From Zoroaster sp. YZ-2022 (lineage: Eukaryota; Echinodermata; Asteroidea; Forcipulatida; Zoroasteridae), in the NCBI GenBank assembly GCA_029582265.1, contig JAQQFT010000023.1:3683071-3747070 (forward strand): a stretch of 64,000 bases of DNA, written 5' to 3'. The position numbers and the translations under genes are program-made. The notes beneath the pieces were generated by a model that saw nothing but the letters and a program-made list of their open reading frames with translations, had not been told where the DNA came from and did no database searches. Shown one piece after another: positions 55,199 through 64,000 of this stretch. How positions within the stretch are numbered: the first letter of the stretch is position 1; every line of letters starts with the position of its first letter.

Positions 55199-55575
55199 AT
55201 TGGCTGAAGCTATTCTCTCGCCATGCACATACATGCCACCACGTACACGTATGGATGCGCTGCAACAAAATGCTTGCTGATGTAGTAAGTTTTACTGGAT
55301 AAATGAGCCACAACTTCGGGGAAGTTTTCTGTTGTGATTGGTAACTGTTTGCATCTATACTGTCGAAGAGGAATTTCTCACACGGTGTCACTCACAAAAC
55401 ACGTCTTCACGTATTCCTTTTCACCATGCAAAGCTGCCAAATCGTTACTTGCATCTATATATCCTTTTTTTTCTGGCACGTTATTTTATCCCAACATACT
55501 ATTCTGACTTTAGCTTTGTTTGGCCCAATTTCGCAGATATGTGTGTAAAGTAGATTTTGCCCAATAATCACAACA
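55199..55575. other. Host spacer between the two giant elements
   Basis: 377 bp collinear with 16,715-17,340, without the TA-flanked MITE. It is the continuation of host segment E2 after element 1 and ends where element 2 begins. Confidence 0.8.
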
Positions 55576-55829
55576 AGTAGTATGTTAGATGGGGTCCTGG
55601 CGCACTTGTGCTTAAAAACTTTTTTCCCAAAATTCGCTGGGTAAGTGATGAGCAGTTTTGTTAAAGTCGAAAACAGCATTGTTCGAAAAACACAACTTTT
55701 TTTAAACCAGTCTGCTGGGTAGTAGTAGGGGGTTAAACCCCCGGCTTTTTAACACGTTTTAATACTTCACGTTTTTTAAATTTATTTTTCCGTTTTTTAT
55801 TTTCTAAATATATATTGATTAAAGAGGTA
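55576..55829. repeat. Left terminal region of element 2
   Basis: The first 17 bp equal those of element 1. The rest differs, with a TAGTAGTAGGGGGTTAAACCCCC palindrome region near 55,720-55,742, up to the polB start at 55,830. Confidence 0.7.
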
Positions 55830-58800
55830 ATGCCTACTGAACAATATTTATCAAAATGGACGATGGAAAAAATTTGAATTTTTTGTGAAAGACATATTCC
55901 CAACAGATTTGGACAAGTGCAAATGGAATATTTCCAAACAGGAGGGAATTTAAATTTAATAAACGCGTTTATTACGAATAATAATGAAAAATTATTTTAA
56001 AAACAGCATAAACAAAAACCATTGTATAAATTAAATTTAGCCCTGAATTGAAAGGGCGTATAAATGTTGAAAATATAAATATACCTAGACACGGCTCCGG
56101 GAAAAAAGCGCAGCTGATAAAGAAAGATTACGTCAATGCTATTAAAAAGGTTTTACAACCAAGAAGCAGAGAGTTGAGATTTAACTCACCAATCGATGGT
56201 GGAAAATATTTACGCGAACGAATAATGGTCGTTCCGTTGAATCACAGCAAAGCGAAAGATTTAAACATTTTTCACAAGCGGTAAAACCAAAGATTATTGC
56301 CAAATTTGCGTCAAGACTTGTGGAATTTAACGCGATGCAAGTTTATGACCTACGGTACGCATTGAAATTAACTTAAAGTAAGACAAAATGGTTTGGTCGA
56401 TGAAGCGAGCCAAAATTTTCATAACAATGAAAGCAAATTGGTATTGATTAAATTTAAACGACATTGACGAATGTATTAAATAACGTTTTTTCGCAAATTG
56501 CCGAAGCTTTTAGGAAAAATATACTGAGAGAGTAGCGGATGGGAAATGGAGATCGTAATGGCCGATATGAACATTAGAATTAGCAAGTATCAACTTACTC
56601 TAAAAAGGCGGTAGTTATATCTCGACTATGCGACTATATAAAAAATAAATCGGCGTGCATCAACGTAAAAACAACGACGACTAATTGTTTTATGCGATGG
56701 AGCGCTGCGCAATGCGCTCTTTTTCAGCTTGCAAAGATCCCCAAAGAACGAGTAAATACCAACGAATGAACGGTTTTAAATTTTAACAATATCGAAGCCA
56801 CCAACACCGATTAATCTCAGATCAAGTTGGTTTGAAAAACAAAACAATATAGCGATAAACGCTTTTTGGTATGCGAGTCAAAAACGATACTAGTTTACAA
56901 ACTTAGCGAACAACCCGCGAAACTAGATCTCATAAATTTACACTATTGATTCAATATCGCTGACGAAGCTAGATCTCACTACGTTTTGGATTAAAAAACA
57001 TGAATAAATTACTTTACGACCAAACGAAACATAAAAAGAACGTAAACATTTTTGTTTGAGCCATGTTTACAAGGTTTCTCGACAGAAAACGTTTCTCGAA
57101 AATCACGTAGAAATGTGTAAGGGAATAAACGACAAACCAACAAAAATCGTTTTGCCAGAAAAGCATAAAACGACAAGTTAAAATTTATAATTTTCATTAA
57201 AAAGATTGTGAAAGTTCCGTTCTGTAACATACGCTACGATTTTGAAAGCATTATTGAAAAGATTGTTGATGAAAACTCATACCAATACTAAAAAACTACA
57301 GAAGAACACGTGGTTTCATGCGGTTATTCGTACGTGATGGCTCATGCGATGCGACGGTGAAAGTAGTTCTCCGTTACGTACAGGGGAGAAGATGCGGCCA
57401 GAACATTTTTTTTAATCTTCAATTTACAAAAAGAAAGGAAGTAAAGATTAACGTGATACTTAAAAACATTAAAGAAATGTTAATGACTGAAAAAGATGTA
57501 GAAGATTTTAAAAACGCTAAGCAATGTTGGATATGTGAAAAGACATTTTTCAAAGACGACAAGGTACGCGATCACTGTCACATTACCGGAAAGTATAGAG
57601 ACGTGGCTCATAGTGCGTGTAATTTAAAACTAAGTTTAAAACCAAACAAAACTTTTATTCCGGTCGTATTTCATAATTTACGAGGTTACGACTCACATCT
57701 CATCATGCAAGCTGCCGGTAGTAGCGCAAAGGAAATCTAACGTGTATCGCAAACAATATCGAAAAGTATATTTCTTTTAGTATTAATCAACTGCGACGAT
57801 TATAGACAGCGCTCAATTTTCTGGTCATTTCACTAGACAAACTCGTAAAATCAAACGATTCTTTTCCAATCCACAACTAAACTTGAACCAGATTTAGGAA
57901 AATTTAATCTTTATTAAAAACTAAGGTATTTATCCTTACGAGTACATGGATGAATTTTGCAAAAATTCAAAGAAACGCAAGCTTCCTTTCACGAGGAGAT
58001 CTTTTTACATTAGTCTAAACTATCAACACATTACTAAAGAACAATACGATCACGCAAAGAACGTTTTCAGCAGGATTTGATTGTAAATATTTAGGAGATT
58101 ATCACGATTTGTAACGTGCGTACGGATACTTGCTTGTTGGCGGACGCGTGTTTGAAAACTTTCGTAATACTTGCCAGTATACGAGAGTACGATTTAAGAT
58201 CCGGCTAATTATTATACTAGTCCGGGTCTAAGTTGGGACGCTTTTGTTAAAACGATTCGAAAGCAAACTTTAGATTTATTTACGGATATCGATATTATGC
58301 ATTTGTTTATAGAAAAAGGTACAGAGGAGGAACGTGTATGGTGAGTAAACGATACGCTAAAGCAAAACAATGTATATTTAGACGACGCGATTCATCGAAA
58401 CCACTGAGTTACATTGGCGTATTTAGACGCAAACAACCGATACGGCTACGCCATACAGTCAACCTTTACCAACGGGTAATTTCAAGTGGATGACTAGTGA
58501 ACGACTCGATGAAGCAAGGATTGCAAAACAACAAAGGATACATTTTATGTCGATTTAGAATATCCAACTGCTTTACACGATTCTCACAACGCGTTTCCAC
58601 TCTGCGCCAGCGCCGTTAATAATACCGAAAGAATGGATGTCGTATCAGCTCGAGTTGCTAAAAGATGTTTCGCACCCAACGTTAATAAAATGGTTCCAAA
58701 TTTATACGACAAACGCAACTACGCATCTATTATCGTAATTTGCCAAATTGTATTTACCAACTCGGCATGAAACTAACTAAAATTCATATAAAGTTTTAGA

Positions 58801-59696
58801 ATTTGATGAATCAGGTTGTATGAAATCGTACATTGATTTAAAAACACATCGATTAAGAAAAGACGCAAAGAGTGATTTTGAAAAGATTTGTTTAAACTTA
58901 TGAACAATTCATGCCTTGGAAAACGATGGAAATGTACGAAATCGTATTAACGTGTAACCCAGCGGCCAAACGATGAAAAACGTGGAAAAATCAAATTCAG
59001 TGGCGCTCATCGCGAAACCAAATTTTGCCGAAGCTAGTATTTTTGATAACAAACTAGTAGATATTCACATGCATAAAAAGAACTCGCGCTCAACCGCCCA
59101 GTTTACGTAGGAATGAGCATACTGGATTTATCTAAACATTTAATGTACGATTTTATTATGTAACTACATTTAAAACAAACCACAACAACGAGTGTGAGTT
59201 GATCTACACGGATACGGATATCTTGTTACTCGAAATTAAAACACAAGACGTGTATAAAGATTTATGTAAAACAAATTCCGAAAATGACTTTTCAAATTAT
59301 AATCAACAAAATTTTTACATTCTGAAGATAATAAAAGATTATCAGTAAAATGAAAGATGAGTGTGCGGAAGTCTCATAGATGAAGTTGTTTGTTTGAGAC
59401 CCAAAATGTATTCTCCGATACTTTTATCAGACGAAAAGCAAATAAGAAAAGTTAAAGGGAGTTAAAAACAAGTTTTAGAACAACAAATTAAACACGACCG
59501 TTATAAACAAGTTTTATCTCTGAAAAATACTCTGATCATCTCTATGAGTTTCTGTCAGGCACGAAAACACAGATTATATACAACGCGAGTAAACAAAACA
59601 TCGCTATCTCCTCTAGACAATAAAGAAATACATTTTAGAAAACGGAATAGACATTGCGCTTACGGTCATTACAGCCTCAACGTTCAGCAATTATAA
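55830..59696 (+). pseudogene. polB: Protein-primed-type DNA polymerase B (element 2)
   Basis: This has the same architecture as in element 1: MPTEQYLSKW start, SAP-like NLALN...RGRIN region (about 56,030), a clean 140-codon stretch at 57,318-57,740 with CWICEKTFFKDDKVRDHCHI and LRGYDSHLIMQ, motif A region with a shifted DANN..YGYA block (about 58,428), motif B (RPVYVGMSILDLSK, about 59,093-59,136) and motif C YTDTDIL (about 59,203), where the usual Ser after the second Asp reads Ile. The end is TAA at 59,694. Frameshifts are frequent. Confidence 0.85.
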
Positions 59697-60685
59697 TCTC
59701 TTATGCACGATTGGTGGATTTTGTGTATCCGCGGAATGAATTCATGTAATTCTTCTTGGCAAAACCACGAGCGGGCCTCTTCTAAATAATACAAGCGGTT
59801 GATTCACACCTTTAATAGTTTTAGATATTCTAAAAATTTATAATTATATAGGATCGGTCGCTCTACGTCTCGTATCTTTTTTCGGCTTCACCGGGCGCGT
59901 ATAAATACCTAATTAAACTGTTGCTTGGGATTCTTTTTCTTTTTTAACACTCACGGTGAGGCCGGATTTTGCTCGACATATTCAATTTAATCGCGTCTTT
60001 TGGTTTTAAATTTATAAGACGTTGTTTCATTACGAACGCTTTTTAATATTCAGTGACAATCTTTAACCCATTCTCTATTTCTCGTAGTTGTCGCTATTTC
60101 TTTAGCGTACCGATGAGAAAATAATCTTTCTGGGTTAACGTTTTATTAAATCGTTCCACTATACCCTGCGCTTTATGATTACCAGCTTCGCTTCTTTTGG
60201 ATTTTTTACATTGTGTTTACTCATTGTTACGTTAACGCTACTCATAAATTCTTTTCCAGGATCGACTTGTAGAATTTTAGGCCAAGTTAACGAGCTATGC
60301 TTATAAATTTTCTCAAACGTATTAACGACTTGACGAAGCGGTTTCGTCGGTTAACGGTTCTGCTTCTTTATATCTACTAGCTTCGTCTACGACTGTTAAC
60401 GCGTATTTGTAAGTCTTTCACTCACACCATCGTGTGGAAGAAACAATAAATCCGTTGATGAACCTCCTTTGGTTTTTCAAACGTACTGTTTGATGAAGTT
60501 GGTCTTGGAATATATTTAGGATAGGGTAAATACCGCTACAGCGCTTGCTTTTTTATCCACTGTCTAACTGTTTTACACATTTATTTTTGTTTCTTTAGCT
60601 AGTTTATTAATTGCATCTTGACCCTTTGTAATATCCTTTGGGGGCTATAATAAACGTTAGATAATCCTTGATTCATTTTAATATT
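59690..60685 (-). pseudogene. Retroviral-type DDE integrase (element 2)
   Basis: On the minus strand TVVDEASRY (about 60,375-60,402), LQVDPGKEFMS (about 60,245-60,275) and IVERFNK (about 60,145-60,168) supply the complete catalytic triad, better preserved than in element 1. The C-terminal part with APGE..KKDT (about 59,870-59,910) follows. It converges on polB as in element 1. Confidence 0.8.
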
Positions 60686-60697
60686 TATAAATATATT

Positions 60698-60939
60698 TTA
60701 TTCAGAATTCTGAATAATATTACTTCCGGTTAAAATTCCTTGTTTAACTAACCACATTTGCGTCATCCCACCCTGGCAACGACCGTAGTGAGTTTTAGTT
60801 CGTCTTTTATATCTAACCTTCCTAAATCGGCAGGTTTCATTTTAAATATTTTTTCACCCAACATGCTGTATAAAACAACAAAAGAGTAAACTACGGCGCT
60901 GCGGATAAGCTGAATTAGCGATTCCTTTTTCGTGTCCAT
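60698..60939 (-). CDS. Small hydrophobic protein upstream of integrase (element 2)
   Basis: The frame runs MDTKKESLIQLIRSAVVYSF and on through a hydrophobic segment (VVLYSMLGEKIF) to KPADLGRLDIKDELKLTTVV, then one frame change before TAA at 60,698. It is the better-preserved counterpart of 39,766-39,999, about 80 residues with one probable membrane segment. Function is unknown. Confidence 0.55.
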
Positions 60940-60999
60940 TATTTTACATTAGTTAAATATAATAATTTTCTGGTTATTCCATTTCAAGAACGGAGGGCT

Positions 61000-61960
61000 C
61001 TCTCGTTGGCGATGCAACTTGCTTTCATTGGCTTTTCGTTAGAGTTGCTTAAAACCCTGCGATCTCTGTCAATGCTCGATTTACACCAAACAAGGATGGT
61101 AGCGGTTTAAATCGCCCAGTGTAATACGCATGAATAATCCACGGCTGTAAATATGTTTTACACCATCTTTTCAAGTTGATAATCATTCCAGAGGTCTTAT
61201 AGATTGTAATAAAATAAAAAATTGAAAATTACTTTACAATTATTTTTTGTTAACATGAGTATTATCTTCCAGAGGTTTTAGAAATGTTTGTCCAAATGTT
61301 AGGAAGTTGATTTAGTCAGTTAGTTTCTTGAAAACTCCAATCCCCATTTGCCCATGTAGCCAATCTCTGCCCAAACACAAACAATACCAAAAACTCTCTA
61401 AGAATGCATAGCCAGCCATCTGCGGTGTATTAGTGTGAGGCAAATCCTAAACCATCCCATTTGCCAACACACCTGTCGCGATACCATTTTCATGCAGAGC
61501 TACACCTCAGACAGTCCTCGAATGTAGTCCATCAATAATACCAAACAAAACTTTCTAAGAATGCATAGCCAGCCATCTGCGGTGTATTAGTGTAAGGAAA
61601 ATCCCTAGAACCAATTCCATTTGCTAGTAGCTGGACTTCTGCCCAAACACACTTACCCTGAGTTTGTTTATTGGTCAATCCTTTCCAGGCACTGTCAAGC
61701 AACCCTGAGCATGGATGATTGATCACAGATATCCTGAGTGCAAGCCTGTAGACCGCAGGATGATTGATCACACAAAGGGCACCGCTGTAAACAAGGGGTA
61801 TGGGCCAGTATACCATACCAGGCACACGTTGCATGGCCTTGTGGGCGAAGGGGCCGCGGTATCTGGCCCATGTCTGGTTGAACTATAAATAACTACACTA
61901 AAGGGGTTATGCTATGTTGTTAGGCTATGGCTGATGTAGGAACTTGAAAAATTAGTTTTT
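61000..61960. other. Sequence without counterpart in element 1
   Basis: About 0.95 kb between the small hydrophobic ORF and the basic ORF of element 2 differs in composition from the element and has no match at 40,000-40,100 in element 1. It contains a 38-bp direct repeat (core GAATGCATAGCCAGCCATCT) at about 61,403 and 61,560 and a GATTGATCACA repeat near 61,718 and 61,762. It looks like an insertion of unknown type. The 100-codon minus frame at 61,532-61,834 spans the repeats and I do not trust it as a gene. Confidence 0.5.
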
Positions 61961-62039
61961 TTGAGCGCCCAATTAAGGAGCAACACTAATTAGCTAAAAG
62001 TATGGCGACTACCGCTACCCACCCTACTGCAAGGATAAT

Positions 62040-62450
62040 TACACAGTAGTAGCGCTTAAACCTCCAACAAACAAAGTTAAATAGCGATATAGTAGTAATT
62101 GTTTGTTGCTCACTCGTTGACTCGCAACGTTACGTTTTGCGTTAACGCGTGCCGAGTTTTAGTCGCACCTTTTTTAATTCTTTTGTTTTTCTTTTATTGG
62201 GTTCAGCGAGTTTTTACCAGCTGCAACTCTGCTTCTGGATTTTTTCTTTTAGTTGGTGTTTCGTTACCACATTCTCTATTGGCAACAGCTGGCACAGTCT
62301 CCGCAACTTGCGTCTGTTGTGGTTGGGTACATATCTGTTTCCATCGCTTTTATTATCTATACAAGATTCTTCTTTTCTTTTAAAATGTTTTGCCGTAATA
62401 AGAGTTGCACCAGCGGCGCTACTAACATACCGTACGGTAGTATATTTCAC
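62040..62450 (-). CDS. Putative Lys/Arg-rich basic protein (element 2)
   Basis: The minus frame includes AKHFKRKEESCIDNKSDGN, NHNRRKLRR and KRKTKELKKVRLKLG, with one stop between. It occupies the same place as 40,061-40,550 in element 1 and shares the AKH start. A DNA-binding role is inferred only from charge. Confidence 0.4.
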
Positions 62451-62459
62451 ACGCTACGG

Positions 62460-62872
62460 TACTAAGCATGCTCGAAATGAACGTGATCTTTTTCAAATCC
62501 GAAATTAATTTAATTTTCATTATCAATTTCAAAACTATAACCGTATAAATCAACGCGATTTAAACCGAGTCCTAATAGTTTAACGTAATAATGTTAGAAT
62601 GGCGCTACCTAAAGACTGCGTTATGTCGCGACCCTAACCTGGTTTCACATTGCGTGTGTAACGCATCACGCTTTCCTTCCGCAGAGTAATGACTCAATAT
62701 CATTAACGCCATACTCTTTAATGAAAATCCTTTAGAATCTCCTTCCACACCCAAGTTGCTAAAAGCCGTTGGTCTCGGTAGTTTTGTTTCACCAGTATCG
62801 CATCGTCATTTATGTCGATGTCGCGCTAAATGAAAGTGGATTTTCGGACAATATTTCAGCAACTTCTTCCAT
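62460..62872 (-). CDS. Small conserved ORF of unknown function (element 2)
   Basis: Starts MEEVAEILSENPLSFSAT at 62,872. NDIESL and LGLNRVDLYGYSFEIDNEN appear later after frame changes. It is the counterpart of 40,560-41,040. Confidence 0.45.
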
Positions 62873-63039
62873 TTTTATTATAAATGTTTTATAAAAACAA
62901 TTTGTTAAATTTAAAAATATTTATAAGCCAATCAGGCTTTTGTTTAAACGTTAATATGTCGTTCAATCCCGGCTTCGTTAGCGTCTAGTATTAACGGAGG
63001 TCGTCGTTGCATTTATACAAGAGTTTTATTAAATATACT

Positions 63040-63300
63040 GGTAACTGCTAACGACCTATGGGGATCTTTCAACGACCCGGGTAATCGCTTAGCAACCTGT
63101 GGCACTGCTCACGACCCATGGGGATCGCTAAACGACCTATGGGTAATCGCGGCAACCTGTGAGTAATTGCTAAACGACCCATGGGGGATCGCTAAGGAAT
63201 CCCAGAGTAACCGTTAAACGACCTATGGGTAAATCCCATGAGCAATTACTAAAACAACCTATGGGCAATTACTAAACGACTGATGAGTAACCCTTAGTCA
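63040..63300. repeat. Minisatellite inside element 2
   Basis: About ten degenerate units around GGGTAATTGCTAAACGACCTAT and GGGATCGCTAAACGACC. The core (ATTGCTNAACGACC) is the one in the element 1 array, at the same position beside the ATPase stop, but units are shorter and fewer. Confidence 0.85.
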
Positions 63301-64000
63301 CGTATCTCATAATCGGTAGGTTGATCTGTTTTTAAAATCAATTTGCGATGTAAAACTTGTTTTAGTTGTTCGCGCGCTTGCTCTCGTAACTCAGCTGTTG
63401 GTATAACATCGTTTTCTCGAAGACAACTTTCAAACGAGTCTCTATCTTCATAACAAACAAACACACCCATTTGAGTTGCTCTCTAAAAATCTTTCTTTAC
63501 CGCTATTGTATTTTTGAGAAAAAATCCAACAACTATGTTTTAACGTGCCTGCACTGCTAAAGGTTAACGAGTAATCATATATTTATTGTTCTCGCCGTAT
63601 TTTTTATAACGCAACTGTTTACATTGTAGCGCCACAATCATCGATTATAAACAACGTTTCGTTTCCTTCTAGTATGTCGCTATATATTTTTATCGCTTTG
63701 TTGTGAACGTATAATCTTTTAAATCATCAACGAGCACTCGCTCGTTGTTCCAAATCCATTTTCTATTTTGATACGCGTCACGTTTTTATGGTAGGACATA
63801 ATATTATAACGATATTTGTCGAAATGTTTTAAATATTCTTTTGTAACAAGTTTAAAATAAATTCAGTTTTCCACATCCAGTTTAAGCTAATAAATGAGCG
63901 TTGTAAATGCGGATATTTATAGGTAACATTTTTGTTTTTAATATTAGTCAAGATGCGCACAATCGACTGATTCAAAACGACAGTTTCTTATATTTAGTTT
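63294..64000 (-). pseudogene. FtsK/HerA-type genome packaging ATPase (element 2, partial)
   Basis: TAA at 63,294 (minus) ends a frame with a CLRENDVIPTAELREQARE block (about 63,370-63,440). Upstream, LFIIDDCGAT (about 63,625-63,655) is a clear Walker B, and YLKHFDKYRYNIMSYHKN (about 63,785-63,845) lies before it. The Walker A region should fall near 63,890-63,920 but is not clearly readable. Truncated by the window end. Confidence 0.75.

Larger units (their letters stand above)
55576..64000 (+). mobile_element. Polinton/adintovirus-like giant element 2 (truncated by window)
   Basis: It begins with the same AGTAGTATGTTAGATGG as element 1 and has the same gene order as far as the window reaches: polB, integrase, small hydrophobic ORF, basic ORF, MEEV ORF, minisatellite, ATPase. 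The subterminal sequence after the first 17 bp differs strongly from element 1, so the two are related but distinct insertions and not one duplicated copy. The right end lies outside the window. Confidence 0.85.

Noticed and set aside
61532..61834. 100-codon minus-strand gene
   Set aside because: The frame spans the internal direct repeats of the insertion and shows no domain.
62099..62508. Hydrophobic plus-strand proteins
   Set aside because: They are antisense to the conserved basic ORF of element 2, whose Lys/Arg codons read as Phe/Leu/Ser on the other strand.

Overview
The window is animal nuclear DNA, most likely from a marine invertebrate. It has spliced C-type lectin exons, a Ty3/gypsy gag remnant, hAT-, piggyBac- and TA-type MITEs, a Penelope-like retroelement and two Polinton/adintovirus-like giant transposons. 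I cannot name the species. A deuterostome (echinoderm, hemichordate or lancelet) is only a guess. Single-base indels are dense everywhere, including where paralogous copies agree in sense, so the sequence behaves like uncorrected long reads. Most reading frames are therefore broken, and boundaries are approximate unless a codon position is given.

Host part (1-35,004). A tandem segmental duplication carries a type II transmembrane C-type lectin receptor gene. Three related blocks (about 2.0-5.8, 11.2-15.1 and 28.5-33.4 kb) each hold lectin exon 3, then an antisense gag remnant, then a roughly 220-bp tandem repeat. Two further related blocks (5.8-11.2 and 20.2-28.5 kb) hold exons 1 and 2. This gives an exon-3-only fragment L0 (2,342-2,633), gene L1 (exons at 6,836, 10,784 and 11,778) and gene L2 (exons at 22,114, 28,120 and 29,135, plus a broken duplicate of exon 2 at 26,930). 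L2 is the best-preserved copy. The paralogous blocks serve as one another's empty sites. They expose insertions of a hAT-like MITE (29,470-30,375), a piggyBac-like MITE (20,580-20,988), two copies of a TA-flanked palindromic MITE (5,941-6,222 and 16,851-17,158) and a Penelope tail (about 2,626-2,847).

Giant elements (35,005-64,000). Element 1 (35,005-55,198, 20.2 kb) has terminal inverted repeats. It encodes protein-primed-type DNA polymerase B (+), a retroviral-type integrase (-), a FtsK/HerA-type packaging ATPase (-), a capsid-like protein (-), a probable minor-capsid-like region (+) and several small accessory proteins. It lies in a duplicate of the 16.7-kb locus, where the empty site survives. 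A 3-kb Penelope-like element with RT and GIY-YIG signatures and inverted LTR-like ends (46,185-49,205) is nested in it. That Penelope carries about 240 bp resembling the lectin intron. Element 2 starts 377 bp downstream (55,576) in the same orientation with the same gene order and runs off the window.

Together this is a rapidly rearranging immune-receptor-like gene cluster colonised by virus-like transposons. No single intact element or intact lectin gene can be read straight through in this sequence.
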